A stretch of DNA of 54,313 nucleotides from a virus (IMGVR_UViG_3300043395_001470:1-54313), one strand, 5' to 3'; shown: positions 21,328 to 31,054, numbered from the stretch's first letter. The notes: generated from the letters alone by a model not told the origin. Made by a program: numbers and translations.

Positions 21328-21395
21328 ATGAACCGCAGAAATATTTATACTAAAAAGGAGGGACTTTCACCCTCCTCCTGAAGTTTGCGGTTCAT
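21328..21395 (-). promoter_or_regulatory. Late promoter and terminator enclosed by an inverted repeat, leader of the gene at 20694-21317
   Basis: Outer arms ATGAACCGCA (21328-21337) and TGCGGTTCAT (21386-21395) pair over 10 bp. Inside are TATAAATA (21342-21349) and the terminator hairpin GGAGGG/CCCTCC (21357-21375) with its U-tract. The ATG is 11 nt beyond the inner arm, behind a TGAGTAGAA leader. Confidence 0.7.
21352..21375 (-). terminator. Intrinsic terminator after the gene at 21415-21759
   Basis: GGAGGG and CCCTCC form a stem with a 7-nt loop, followed by TTTTT on the minus strand. Confidence 0.7.
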
Positions 21396-21414
21396 CAGGT
21401 TTAGTTATTTATGT

Positions 21415-21759
21415 TTATACCGAAGGATTTACTACAGGATTTTCTACCAATATCCAGTTTACAGTATCTTCATCCCATTCATAATGAGATCCTTCTGGGG
21501 CATCAGTTGGCATAGGAACTGGTGCTTCCCATCTAAACTCATCATTAAGAATCCATGATGGATAAGGTGCATCGGGATAGAAAGCATTTGCAGTTGCATC
21601 GTAGTTATCATCACGATTGACTGGATAACCAATTGTATTAATATCCCAAGGAATTATATCACATTCAGTTGTCCAATATGGATCAAGGTCTGACTGACCA
21701 TCCCATTCAATATTATTGACGACTTTATTTGTTTCTTTAGATACTGCTGCGTAATTCAT
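21415..21759 (-). CDS. Tail-associated protein with Phage_tail_APC-like C terminus
   Basis: The product has 114 residues and starts MNYAAVSKETNKVVNNIEWD. The C-terminal half carries the pattern PYPSWILNDEFRWEAPVPMP, then APEGSHYEWDEDTVNW, typical of the phage tail assembly chaperone-like (APC) domain found at tail fibre tips or as separate small proteins. Strong AAAGGAG ribosome-binding site and CTAAATA late box lie upstream. It is flanked by an adhesin gene, so I infer a fibre accessory or chaperone role. Confidence 0.6.
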   Translation of the reverse strand: MNYAAVSKETNKVVNNIEWDGQSDLDPYWTTECDIIPWDINTIGYPVNRDDNYDATANAFYPDAPYPSWILNDEFRWEAPVPMPTDAPEGSHYEWDEDTVNWILVENPVVNPSV

Positions 21760-21786
21760 GGTTTTTCTCCTTTAAAGTTTTATGGA

Positions 21787-21793
21787 TATTTAG
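21787..21793 (-). promoter_or_regulatory. Late promoter box (CTAAATA) for the gene at 21415-21759
   Basis: CTAAATA on the minus strand lies 28-34 nt before the ATG at 21759, with AAAGGAG between. Confidence 0.5.
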
Positions 21794-21794
21794 A

Positions 21795-22610
21795 TTACCA
21801 CTCAACGATTACGAATCCTGGTGATCCTGTTCCAGCTGCTACTGGGCCTCCATCCCCGGAGGATCCTCCGGCACCAAATCCAGTAGCATTTCTAAAGCAA
21901 TAACCACCACCAGTGCCAAAATAACTAGATTGACCATGACCACTGCTGCCATAGATCGAACCAGGAGCTCCACCTGCCGATGTGACCAAGGTACAAGAAC
22001 ATTGTCTAACTTGTCCGGGATTACTAATTAGATGAGTGGCAGTACTAGGAACACATCCATAATTACCTTGAGATCCTCCACTAAAGCAGCCGCCGCCACA
22101 TCCAGTACACCCACCTTCTGTTAAGAATACTGTAGGACCACCAAAAACAGTATCTCCTCCTGCTCCACCAATAGTCACCGGATAAGAACTACATGCTGGT
22201 GGTACGGTTAAGTATTTAACTGCTGCTGCTCCTGCTCCGCCACCTCCAGATCGGTACTGATCCCCCCCGAAGAGGGGGCAGCTAGAACCATTACCACCAC
22301 CACCAATTGCAGTAATCTTTAAAGTCGTTGTTCCTGGTGGAACACTAAAGGTTCCTGGTGAACTAAAAGTACATACTCTAATACCACCTAAAGAACCAGT
22401 AATGGCACCTGAAGGAATATTAGAAAGTCCCGAACCACTTCCAGAGAAACATGAAGTAGCACAAACAACTCCACCAGTTACTGTTCCTGGAACTGTTGCT
22501 GTTCCTGCTGTTAAAGTACCAGTTACACATCCTGTAGCAGCAGTGGATACTCCAGCATTTACATTTCTACTGTCGTCTATTACTGTACAACCGTTGACTT
22601 TAATTGCCAT
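21795..22610 (-). CDS. Gly- and Cys-rich tail adhesin (paralog of 14493-15875)
   Basis: The product has 271 residues. The start (MAIKVNGCTVIDDSRNVNAG) differs from the paralog. The shared block GTATVPGTVTGGVVCATSCF leads into a Gly-rich domain with about 17 Cys (EGGCTGCGGGCFSGG, RQCSCTL), ending GFVIVEW. Conserved pieces, such as VFGGPTVFLT and PPACSSYPVT, alternate with segments that share nothing with the paralog. This is the signature of a receptor-binding tip under diversifying selection. An AATAAATA late promoter and GGAG ribosome-binding site lie upstream. Confidence 0.75.
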   Translation of the reverse strand: MAIKVNGCTVIDDSRNVNAGVSTAATGCVTGTLTAGTATVPGTVTGGVVCATSCFSGSGSGLSNIPSGAITGSLGGIRVCTFSSPGTFSVPPGTTTLKITAIGGGGNGSSCPLFGGDQYRSGGGGAGAAAVKYLTVPPACSSYPVTIGGAGGDTVFGGPTVFLTEGGCTGCGGGCFSGGSQGNYGCVPSTATHLISNPGQVRQCSCTLVTSAGGAPGSIYGSSGHGQSSYFGTGGGYCFRNATGFGAGGSSGDGGPVAAGTGSPGFVIVEW

Positions 22611-22641
22611 CGTCGTGTCTCCACTCGGCTTTTACTTTTGA

Positions 22642-24555
22642 TTATTTATTATTTTTTAACTGTTCTATCTCAGCAGAAAGTTCTTTTACTGCCTCAATAA
22701 GAACACCAATAATACCATTATAGTTCACAGTTTTTGGATCAGTATCTGTAACGAGTTCTGGTAAAATCTGTTCAAGTTCTTGTGCGATCACACCATAAGA
22801 AGGTTTATGATCTCTCTTCCACTCAAATCTTACACCACGGAGATCATTTACGATACTCACAGCATCACTTACGGTTGTGATGTTTTCTTTTAGATTAAGA
22901 TCTGATGTTGAGTTAAAGTCAAATGCAGTAACAACACCAACAGTGATAACTCCACCAGAAGTAATGGTAACTGCTGAACCAACTCGTGCTGATACTGCAG
23001 TTAGAACACCAGTTATACTAGCATCTCCAAATACATGAAGTCTTGATGTTGCTGTAGAACCAAGACCTACATTACCAGAAGAGTTGATGTGGATTCTGGT
23101 TTCTGCTTGAGTATTATCAGTGATTCTGAAGTTTGGATTTGATCCACTACCCTCAACATCAATAGCCCATGCATTTGTATTATCAGAGGCACGAGCAAAT
23201 ACAATTTCACCACCAGCAGAAACAGAGTCAAGTCTTGCTAATCTAAGGTCCCCATGAACATCTAAGAGACTAATTGGTGCGTTGGTTCCGATACCAACAC
23301 TACCAACACCAGTAACGACAAAAGGAGTAGCATCAACATTTGCTGAATCTTCAACTACAAGAGCATTTCCAGATCCAGTTTGAGTAATTCTGACAATATT
23401 ATCTGTTGAGTTTCCAGAGAATACTGCAAGATTTCCACTAAATGTACCAGCAAATCCAGTCGCAGAAGCAATACCAGTAACTACAATACCATTTGGATTT
23501 GCAGTTAAGATTGTATTTCCTACTGATACAATACCAAATTGTCCTGCTGTTGGTGAGAACCATCCAGTATTTGTATAACCTTCAAAATATGCTGATGGGT
23601 TATTTGCGGATCCCATAGAGAACGCAACACCAGCAAGAGTTGGATTGACACCAACATTAAATGGTGCAGCATCTACCCAGAATGCAGATGAACCAACTCC
23701 AAGAATCACCTCATCATAATAGATAAAGGTTCTACCATAATCAATATGATAGAATAAGTCACCATTTGTTGGTGCAGAAAGAATTGATAATGGAGTCCCT
23801 GGGAATGTGGAACCAATACCAATGGCTCCTCCACCACCTCCACCACCACCTTGGAAGAAGATAGTGGCAATACCTACAGAACTATTGTAGATAGAAGTGG
23901 ATACACCTGCTCCCTTAAGATCTAAGAAAGTAATTCCATAACCAACAACACCACCAGTGGTTCCAATACCAATACCTTTAATGGCATTTGATGCCAGATT
24001 CAGATATTGACCATCACCATAATATGTTACAACACCTGATGTTGCAGTTACAATACCAGAAACAATCCGAACAGTTCCAATCGTTGCTGCTGTACCTGTT
24101 AAGTTCGTTACTGTACCGTTGGTAACAATACCAGAAACAGCATAAAGGTTTGGAGTTAAAACTACTCCTGAGTTTAATGTAGTAGAATAAGAACTAGTAT
24201 AAGTTGATATTGTACCAGATAGATTGGTTACAACACCAGAAATAGCATTTACATTATTCGCATTTACGATTCCAAAGTTACCTGTGGTATATGTTAATCC
24301 TGTGCCTGTGATGGATGTAACAACACCAACATTAATGTAACCGTTAGATGCAAACGCATCAGTTGACTTCAATGTTGGAATCGTTGCAATACCAGTTACA
24401 ACTAAACTTGTAGCACCGATGCCACCATTAACTTGAAGTTTTTCTGGAGTTATGGTAGTTCCAATACCGACCGTATTTCTATCCTTATCGGCAAAAATAA
24501 GATTATCGTTTACCTCTATGCCGTTCTTGACGACAAAATTCTTTTGTACTGCCAT
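22642..24555 (-). CDS. Tail fibre with C-terminal S74 chaperone domain
   Basis: The product has 637 residues. It starts MAVQKNFVVKNGIEVNDNLI, a common start of cyanophage fibres. A long Gly/Thr/Val-rich repeat region contains a run of nine Gly near residue 240. The last 85 residues match S74 (DLNLKENITTVSDAVSIVND, KPSYGVIAQELEQILPELV, terminal coiled coil VLIEAVKELSAEIEQLK). It is organised like the fibre at 12555-14462 but has a different shaft and tip. It is transcribed from a palindromic late promoter shared with the gene at 24619. Confidence 0.85.
   Translation of the reverse strand: MAVQKNFVVKNGIEVNDNLIFADKDRNTVGIGTTITPEKLQVNGGIGATSLVVTGIATIPTLKSTDAFASNGYINVGVVTSITGTGLTYTTGNFGIVNANNVNAISGVVTNLSGTISTYTSSYSTTLNSGVVLTPNLYAVSGIVTNGTVTNLTGTAATIGTVRIVSGIVTATSGVVTYYGDGQYLNLASNAIKGIGIGTTGGVVGYGITFLDLKGAGVSTSIYNSSVGIATIFFQGGGGGGGGAIGIGSTFPGTPLSILSAPTNGDLFYHIDYGRTFIYYDEVILGVGSSAFWVDAAPFNVGVNPTLAGVAFSMGSANNPSAYFEGYTNTGWFSPTAGQFGIVSVGNTILTANPNGIVVTGIASATGFAGTFSGNLAVFSGNSTDNIVRITQTGSGNALVVEDSANVDATPFVVTGVGSVGIGTNAPISLLDVHGDLRLARLDSVSAGGEIVFARASDNTNAWAIDVEGSGSNPNFRITDNTQAETRIHINSSGNVGLGSTATSRLHVFGDASITGVLTAVSARVGSAVTITSGGVITVGVVTAFDFNSTSDLNLKENITTVSDAVSIVNDLRGVRFEWKRDHKPSYGVIAQELEQILPELVTDTDPKTVNYNGIIGVLIEAVKELSAEIEQLKNNK
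22643..22650 (-). promoter_or_regulatory. Late promoter (AATAAATA) for the adhesin at 21795-22610
   Basis: AATAAATA on the minus strand overlaps the stop codon of the fibre gene upstream and lies 33-40 nt before the ATG at 22610. Confidence 0.55.
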
Positions 24556-24581
24556 CGGTGGAGAGCGCCAACCTTTCTAGT

Positions 24582-24593
24582 TATTTATAAATA
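24582..24593. promoter_or_regulatory. Palindromic, bidirectional late promoter (TATTTATAAATA)
   Basis: The 12-bp sequence is its own reverse complement, so a complete TATAAATA box is present on both strands. It lies 27 nt before the minus-strand fibre gene (24555) and 26 nt before the plus-strand gene (24619). Confidence 0.75.
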
Positions 24594-24618
24594 CTAAAAA
24601 ACACTTTTAGGAAATCAT

Positions 24619-25023
24619 ATGGCTTCGCAAGTATTGAGTGGTTCTTCTAACCCTTCTTATACTAACAATACTGGACAAAATGTGAGAGTTGTGATTAACT
24701 TTATGTCCAACGTAACATCTATTAGTTGGGGTGGGGTATCGGTGTCAACGTCATCAACTCCAACAATTGGAAGAAATCTTGCTTTTATTAATGGTACGGG
24801 AAATGGTGACAGTAATAATATGATTTTACCATATACAACTACTACATCGCAGCAAGTACTAGTATCTACTGATAATTTTACAGGACAACAAAACTTTACA
24901 ACTCAATCTGTAACATCATCAAATTTAGCAGCATATCCAACTGAATTAATGCTTGCTCCGGGACAAGCATTTAATTCAACTTGCGGGGCGTATAATATCG
25001 TAGTTATTCCTGAAGCAGGTTAA
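24619..25023 (+). CDS. Ser/Thr/Asn-rich virion-like protein on the opposite strand
   Basis: The product has 134 residues and starts MASQVLSGSSNPSYTNNTGQ. It is rich in Ser, Thr and Asn, without Cys until near the end, and looks like a beta-sandwich or fibre-tip module. A TATAAATA late promoter and an AGGAA ribosome-binding site lie in front. Its TAA abuts the stop of the 1995-residue gene on the other strand. It is the only plus-strand gene among 45 kb of minus-strand genes, so it is probably a recent insertion. The role (fibre or decoration protein) is inferred. Confidence 0.75.
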   Translation: MASQVLSGSSNPSYTNNTGQNVRVVINFMSNVTSISWGGVSVSTSSTPTIGRNLAFINGTGNGDSNNMILPYTTTTSQQVLVSTDNFTGQQNFTTQSVTSSNLAAYPTELMLAPGQAFNSTCGAYNIVVIPEAG

Positions 25024-28000
25024 TCAGATAGGAATACTGAATCCACGAGTGGTGAATGGGTAGAGGTTTGCTGTTCCACTTGAGGTTGCTGCAACCTGTA
25101 CACTTGAACCAGTATAAGAAACAGTAATACCAAGACCAGCAGTTACACTTGTGATACCACTATTCGTGATAGTAGCAACGGTAATACCGGAACCAACAGT
25201 TGCATAAGAAATCGTAATACCAGTTCCAGCTTTAACTTCTTGGTTAGAAACCACCTTCCAATCAAGAACACCAGAACCTGTGGTATAAAGAACATAACCA
25301 GCAGTACCAATACCAGTTGGAAGTGTAAAGGTAATGTTGGAACCCAGAGAACCTGCTTGAAGACCAACATAGTTGCTTCTATCAGACTCATAGATTCTTA
25401 CTGCTCCAGTGACTGCAGCATTTCCGACAACATCAAGTGCTGCGATTGCTGCAACAGTATTAACACCAACATTTCCACTGACATCAATAATAAATGGAGT
25501 GGTATCTGTAGAAGTATTATCGATACGAACAATATTGCCAGAACCACTTGTGGATCTGATATTGATTGCTGGTTGTGAAGTAGCAGTAATATCAAGTTGA
25601 GCAGCAGGAACTGAGCTTCCGATACCTACCGAACCATCATTAGTAACAACAAATGGTGTTGGATCTCCACTTGTATCTTCAACATAGAATGCGTTTCCAC
25701 TTCCAGTTTGAGTTACCTTAAAAATTGTATTGCTCGAAGAACCTTCAACTACCAGATTGTTTCCGGCAGAATTGTAAAGGAAGATAGGAACACCGTTGAA
25801 CTTGTTGGAATCATTATATTGAAGTGAGTAGTTTGGAAGTCCTGGGAATGAACCACCAACACCAATCAGACCACTGGTATCTACGGTAACTGTTGCAATT
25901 CCTGTAGTTTGGTTAAATGCTGTTGTCAGTGTAACACCATAACCAACAAAGTTAATTTGTGTTGCAAGACCAACAAAATTATTCAGAGGACCACTTGAAA
26001 TTCCGATCTTCGGTGAAGCATTAAAATTAACAGTGGTAATGCCAGAAGTTACATCATTAACTGCTGTTAAATCAATACCAGTTGTTTGAATGTTAACGAG
26101 AGTCGAGAATCCAACATAAGTTCCATTAGAAGAAATACCAACTCCTGCTCCACCAATAAAACCAAATGGTTCCCACTGATTCTGAGTTACATAAGCCCAA
26201 CCAACAAATCCATTCTTAGTTGGTTCTGAGTTGAAGTTAATGTCACCATAGTTACCAGCAAGAGATGGCTTATCTTTGCTGACGGAGAACTTACGAGAAA
26301 CAACAGCATCACCTTGAATGAATACCGAACTTGCTTCAATACCTTTATTGGATGTTGAAGTGATCTTATTGTTGAAGACTACAGGACCATCAAATTCCGA
26401 AACAAGATTACCATCAGTACCACCTTCAACTCTCAGAGATCTTGTGATTGATGCTTCCAGTGGAGTCAGAACATCAAAACCAACACTGATATTTCCAGTT
26501 TCAATCTCTTCACCAGTTATAGATGGAACAGGTGCATCAAATACTTCTTCTTGACCAGTTGCAGAGTTAACTTTTTTGTTTCCAGTATAGAAGTCACCAT
26601 CACTGTTCATCGCAGTGAAGATGCTTACACCACCATCAACTTTACTATTTTGAGCAATCAGTTCTTCCTGAGGAGAAATGATTCTATCTTGTCTTTCTGG
26701 AAGAGCAGTAGAATAGTTACCAGGACCAAAACCAAGATATTCAAATGTGTGTCCAGATGCACGAATAATAGAGTTTCTACGAAGTTCAATAGGAATTACA
26801 TTGACTCTTCTGACAACTGAGTTAACAGTATGAGTTTCTCTTGTAGTTCCAAAGAGACCACGGAATACCGAAACAGAACTTCCAGTAACATCGGATTTGA
26901 TTCTGAAGATTTCACTATCGATTTGAATATAATCACCAAGTCTGAATCCAAGAGCATCAGCACCAATGATTACTAATGGTGTAGAATCTGCTGCATTTGC
27001 AAGAATCGCAGTGTTCAGAGTTGTTGTAATACCAGCATACTCAAATCCAAATCTTCCAGAAAGATTCTCATTATCTACAGTAATATCACCACCACTTGAT
27101 GCAAATCCATATCTATAAGCAGTGATAGATCCACCAGTTCCAACAACAGTTGTTCCAAGTCCTACATTAACTGTCAGAGTTGTAGGAGTAGAAACCTTCT
27201 TAACGATAAAATCACCATTAAAGAAGTTAACAGTAGCGCCACCAATACGCAGTTTGTTATCAACCTTAAATCCGTGAGGAGTATAGAATGTAAGAGCAGC
27301 AGTACCAACTGACGAATCATAAACAAATGTTGAGATGCCAAGAGCCTTACCAACGATCTTAGTATTGCTGTAAATTGTAGCAGTCACACCAAGTCCAACT
27401 TGTGTTGGGTTGTTGATAGGAACAGATGATTCAACTTCAAACTGTTTTGTATTACCAGTTGAAATGCCAGTTACTTTATAAAGAGTGTTATATTCGTTAT
27501 TAGATGACGGAATAATACCGTCAAGTTGAATACTATCGTTGATATTATCTTCAATGTAGGTAACCTGAACAACTGCAGGAACATGTGCAGTTGTAGTTGC
27601 AACACCAACAACAGAAAGTGTATTACCGATACCATAAGCACTACCACCGTCCATGATCTTGACAGCAGTAATGGTTCCTGAGGAGTTAAATGTAACAACT
27701 GCTGTTGCATTTGCTCCAGTTGTGGAACCTGCGAATCCTACAAGTCTTGCATTATAAGCATTTCCTGCTGATCCAGATCCATATCCAGAACCACCAGATA
27801 CAATGCTTACAGAAGTAATACCAGCAAGACCGTGATCTAATGCTGAGTAGAATGTGTGAGCAGTTCCTGCAGTATTGGACCTAATATCAGTTAATCCAAA
27901 ACCAACAGCAAAGTCAATCAGACCCTTACCAAGTGATTCCTTAGTAATACTCTTTTGAGTGTCATTAACAACAACTTGACCAATTGGATCGGGAAGAGCA

Positions 28001-31000
28001 AATGATGCTGAAGGTGCTGGATCTGAGACAGGATTATCTCTATTTGTTTGTGGATAAAGATTCTGAATTGGTTGTGGGAATCTTAAATCAGTGAATGGGG
28101 CAACAGTTGGTGAGTTAGATGCGTTACTGACAATTAAGTGATAAACACCGTCTTGAGCACCAGGAACATACTTTTGAATCTCTTGGCTTCTATAGATTTG
28201 ATATGTTCCAGGGAACTTCTTCTTTCTAAAAGCAGGAAGACTTGAAGTTCTTGCTGAAGTATCGTTTGTAAATGTACCTGGATTTGTCGTCAGGGCATAA
28301 CTAAACTGTTTTGTGCTGCTAATACCGGTAACTGTAAAGGTTCCGTTGAAAGCAGAGTTTGCTACACCAGTTGTATTATTTGTACTTCTGACATTAATAA
28401 CTTCAACTTGAGATCCAATATTCAGATCATGTGGAAGTTCTGTAATAACGCTTGCTGTATTAGAAGACCAAGTTGCATTGGCAATGAATCTTGGATTACG
28501 AAGTTCCGTTGAGTTTGAAAGTGTTGAACTATTTGTTGGATCGAAGTATTTCTGAATTTCAGTTGTTCCTGCTCCAATTACATTACCAGACTCTTCAATG
28601 ATGTATCCATCCAGTGGAGGACGAGCAGACAGTGCTGAATCTTTAGGAAGAACATAACGAAGACGATAGATTGTATCAATTAAACTTCTAGTATCAGGTT
28701 TTCTTGTAATATAAGTTCTTGGAGTAGCAGCACCAAGACCGGTAGTTCCAAGACCAACAACAGTAGAGTAGATTGTGTTCTCTGAAGAAGCAGTAGAAAC
28801 ATTTACATACCACTGCGAACCATCCCATTGAACTGGGTGACCGATTTCTCCAGGGGTCTTATCAGAAACTCTACTGACAATTGTAAGAATACCACCATTA
28901 CTATTGACAGTGATTGGTTGATCTCTTACAGCGTCATTCAGAGATTGAGCAATCTTGACTTGATTATTGCCAAGAGTTCCATCAGTTTGATTTGTAATGA
29001 CATTATAAACTTGGTTTGAATTCAGACCATCAGGAACATGTCCATTCTCACTGAATATTCTGACTGTTTCTCCAGTTAAGAAAGAGTGATTTGAAGTTAA
29101 GGTAAAAACATTTGCCGAAATGCTATTAATACCTACACCACTTCTTCCTACAGTGAATAACTTCTGAGAAGATAGTTCTGATGATGTGTATTGTGTATTC
29201 GGCATAATGATTCGTGCCGAATATTGAGTTGTTACACCTGCCTGAGAAATCTGAACGTTGAGAGCATCGTTTACTTTTGCACCTAAACGATAACCATCAA
29301 GAACTGTAGTAGGTGCTACGTCTTCATTGATTTCATTGTAAAGATAAAGTCTGTTTGTTGAAGCAATACCTACGGTCTTTGCTACATCAATAGCAACAAA
29401 CTCAATACTAGTTTCTGATGTCTCAATCTGCTTTGGAGGAATGACATGTGTAATATAACCAATGTCATCTCTTGGGAATGCTTCACTTCTGAAACCTGAA
29501 GCTACAAGAGATTTTGCACCAAAGTTTGAGTTAGAGTTTGTGATTGAAAGGTCGCCACCAGACTCGGATACAAAGTGCTGAGCATAACCAATCGCAAAGA
29601 TAGAAACTAACTGAAGGAACGCATTATTGGTTGCCTTAATGTGGAAGTTTTCATAAGTTGGTTTAAATCTTGCACGAGAATCACTATGAAGATTCTCAAA
29701 TGATGTCGAATCTTTATAAGTTCCAGAGGTTGAATCATACTTGACAAAAGCATTATCATCTTTCTGAAGTCCAATGCCCGTAAACTGAGCAACAACCATG
29801 GACTTGAATCCGTTTGCCTTACTACCATCAGCAAGCAAACCACACATACCATAAACTGAACGCAGAGAACAGTTAAAGATGTAGGGTGAAGCAGATGTGA
29901 CAGTATCAACAGCAATGTTCAGAGTTGCGCCTGCCACTGATGGAAGAGCATTTGTTGGAGCATTCTGAACCTGATAAACAATCTCAGTTGTGCTATTAAC
30001 TTCAGAAACAACAAACTGACCATCGTAACCAGGAGATCCAACTCCATTAATTTGAATTGGAGTATCAACATTCAGACCATTAAGTGCCGATGAAAGTGTT
30101 ACAGTAATCTGAGTATTTGGTGTTACTCCATTACCAGCCTTAATACTTGAGATTCCGACTTCAGCACCACGAGATCCAACAATACGATATTCGTCAACAA
30201 CAGTTTGAATATCCAGAGTAGATGAAGGATAATCTGGTTCAATAGGTCTACCACTTGATTGACCATAAGCAATACTAATTTTTTCATAATACATATCCAG
30301 ATCAGTTCTATCTGTAGAATAAGTCTGGAAAGTATCTGCAATACTTACATCATTTACACCATCAGCATACTCAAAAGCAGTGAGTTTGTGGTGAGAGAAG
30401 TTGGGAACAAAGGTATTTGTAGTGTAATCTTTATAACAAATACCATTTGGATCGGCATCAAGAACACTGAACTGCCAAAGGTAACAACCACCAGTTACAC
30501 GAAAAACAGCAGATCTCTCAATATTGTTGTTTTCTGGATTTGGAACATAAGTAGGACGAATCTTAGTCTTACGAAGATCCATACCAACGATAGAAACACC
30601 ACGAGGAATGATAACTCCACCGTGAACCGAGTTTAACTTATAAAGTGCGTTATTATTTGTTGTGAGATCAAAGTTTGTCGTTAAATCAAAGGGCACTAAG
30701 TCATTTGTAGTAGCACCACTACGCATTCTAAAATTATTTGCACCATCAGGAATATAACCTGGACGGTTATCTACAGTATGGTCTCCAGGATACAGAAGAA
30801 TCGTAGTCTTATTAAATCTATCGTTATCCAATCCTCTCTGATATGAGAATCGTGCTGCCTCAATCAGTGCCCTTTGAATTGTCTTAAAAGGTCTTGTAAG
30901 GCTGTTGCCCTGATTCTCGATACTATCAGTAGAATCTAAACTGCTTGGATCAACATAGAGAATGGTTCCACGAGTTGATTTCAGAAAATTATCTAATCTG

Positions 31001-31011
31001 GAGAGACCCAT
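25024..31011 (-). CDS. Very large virion structural protein with pectate-lyase-like N-terminal region
   Basis: The product has 1995 residues, the longest in the window. The N terminus ILYVDPSS...SLTRPFKTIQRALIEAARFS follows the pattern of right-handed beta-helix proteins (YVDP, PFKTIQ.AL). The middle has repeating beta modules (GLGTTVVGTGGSITAYRYGF type) and the C-terminal third has fibre-like blocks (VEDTSGDPTPFVVTNDGSVG) shared with the fibre at 22642. It lies between the fibre cluster and the Mom-like gene and has a GATAAATA late promoter. I infer a long tail or baseplate fibre. It is uncertain which T4 fibre it replaces. Confidence 0.8.
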   Translation of the reverse strand: MGLSRLDNFLKSTRGTILYVDPSSLDSTDSIENQGNSLTRPFKTIQRALIEAARFSYQRGLDNDRFNKTTILLYPGDHTVDNRPGYIPDGANNFRMRSGATTNDLVPFDLTTNFDLTTNNNALYKLNSVHGGVIIPRGVSIVGMDLRKTKIRPTYVPNPENNNIERSAVFRVTGGCYLWQFSVLDADPNGICYKDYTTNTFVPNFSHHKLTAFEYADGVNDVSIADTFQTYSTDRTDLDMYYEKISIAYGQSSGRPIEPDYPSSTLDIQTVVDEYRIVGSRGAEVGISSIKAGNGVTPNTQITVTLSSALNGLNVDTPIQINGVGSPGYDGQFVVSEVNSTTEIVYQVQNAPTNALPSVAGATLNIAVDTVTSASPYIFNCSLRSVYGMCGLLADGSKANGFKSMVVAQFTGIGLQKDDNAFVKYDSTSGTYKDSTSFENLHSDSRARFKPTYENFHIKATNNAFLQLVSIFAIGYAQHFVSESGGDLSITNSNSNFGAKSLVASGFRSEAFPRDDIGYITHVIPPKQIETSETSIEFVAIDVAKTVGIASTNRLYLYNEINEDVAPTTVLDGYRLGAKVNDALNVQISQAGVTTQYSARIIMPNTQYTSSELSSQKLFTVGRSGVGINSISANVFTLTSNHSFLTGETVRIFSENGHVPDGLNSNQVYNVITNQTDGTLGNNQVKIAQSLNDAVRDQPITVNSNGGILTIVSRVSDKTPGEIGHPVQWDGSQWYVNVSTASSENTIYSTVVGLGTTGLGAATPRTYITRKPDTRSLIDTIYRLRYVLPKDSALSARPPLDGYIIEESGNVIGAGTTEIQKYFDPTNSSTLSNSTELRNPRFIANATWSSNTASVITELPHDLNIGSQVEVINVRSTNNTTGVANSAFNGTFTVTGISSTKQFSYALTTNPGTFTNDTSARTSSLPAFRKKKFPGTYQIYRSQEIQKYVPGAQDGVYHLIVSNASNSPTVAPFTDLRFPQPIQNLYPQTNRDNPVSDPAPSASFALPDPIGQVVVNDTQKSITKESLGKGLIDFAVGFGLTDIRSNTAGTAHTFYSALDHGLAGITSVSIVSGGSGYGSGSAGNAYNARLVGFAGSTTGANATAVVTFNSSGTITAVKIMDGGSAYGIGNTLSVVGVATTTAHVPAVVQVTYIEDNINDSIQLDGIIPSSNNEYNTLYKVTGISTGNTKQFEVESSVPINNPTQVGLGVTATIYSNTKIVGKALGISTFVYDSSVGTAALTFYTPHGFKVDNKLRIGGATVNFFNGDFIVKKVSTPTTLTVNVGLGTTVVGTGGSITAYRYGFASSGGDITVDNENLSGRFGFEYAGITTTLNTAILANAADSTPLVIIGADALGFRLGDYIQIDSEIFRIKSDVTGSSVSVFRGLFGTTRETHTVNSVVRRVNVIPIELRRNSIIRASGHTFEYLGFGPGNYSTALPERQDRIISPQEELIAQNSKVDGGVSIFTAMNSDGDFYTGNKKVNSATGQEEVFDAPVPSITGEEIETGNISVGFDVLTPLEASITRSLRVEGGTDGNLVSEFDGPVVFNNKITSTSNKGIEASSVFIQGDAVVSRKFSVSKDKPSLAGNYGDINFNSEPTKNGFVGWAYVTQNQWEPFGFIGGAGVGISSNGTYVGFSTLVNIQTTGIDLTAVNDVTSGITTVNFNASPKIGISSGPLNNFVGLATQINFVGYGVTLTTAFNQTTGIATVTVDTSGLIGVGGSFPGLPNYSLQYNDSNKFNGVPIFLYNSAGNNLVVEGSSSNTIFKVTQTGSGNAFYVEDTSGDPTPFVVTNDGSVGIGSSVPAAQLDITATSQPAINIRSTSGSGNIVRIDNTSTDTTPFIIDVSGNVGVNTVAAIAALDVVGNAAVTGAVRIYESDRSNYVGLQAGSLGSNITFTLPTGIGTAGYVLYTTGSGVLDWKVVSNQEVKAGTGITISYATVGSGITVATITNSGITSVTAGLGITVSYTGSSVQVAATSSGTANLYPFTTRGFSIPI

Positions 31012-31042
31012 CTTATTAATGCTTATAGTTTCCGTTATGGAT

Positions 31043-31050
31043 TATTTATC
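31043..31050 (-). promoter_or_regulatory. Late promoter (GATAAATA) for the 1995-residue protein
   Basis: GATAAATA on the minus strand lies 32-39 nt before the ATG at 31011. Confidence 0.5.
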
Positions 31051-31054
31051 ATAT

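Noticed and set aside
14493-22610. Diversity-generating retroelement acting on the adhesin genes
   Set aside because: No reverse transcriptase, no template repeat and no adenine-biased variation can be seen in this window.
22642-31011. Short repeated motifs (ACCAGTAAC, ACACCAACA) resembling a CRISPR or iteron array
   Set aside because: They are irregular in spacing and come from Gly/Val/Thr repeats in fibre proteins.
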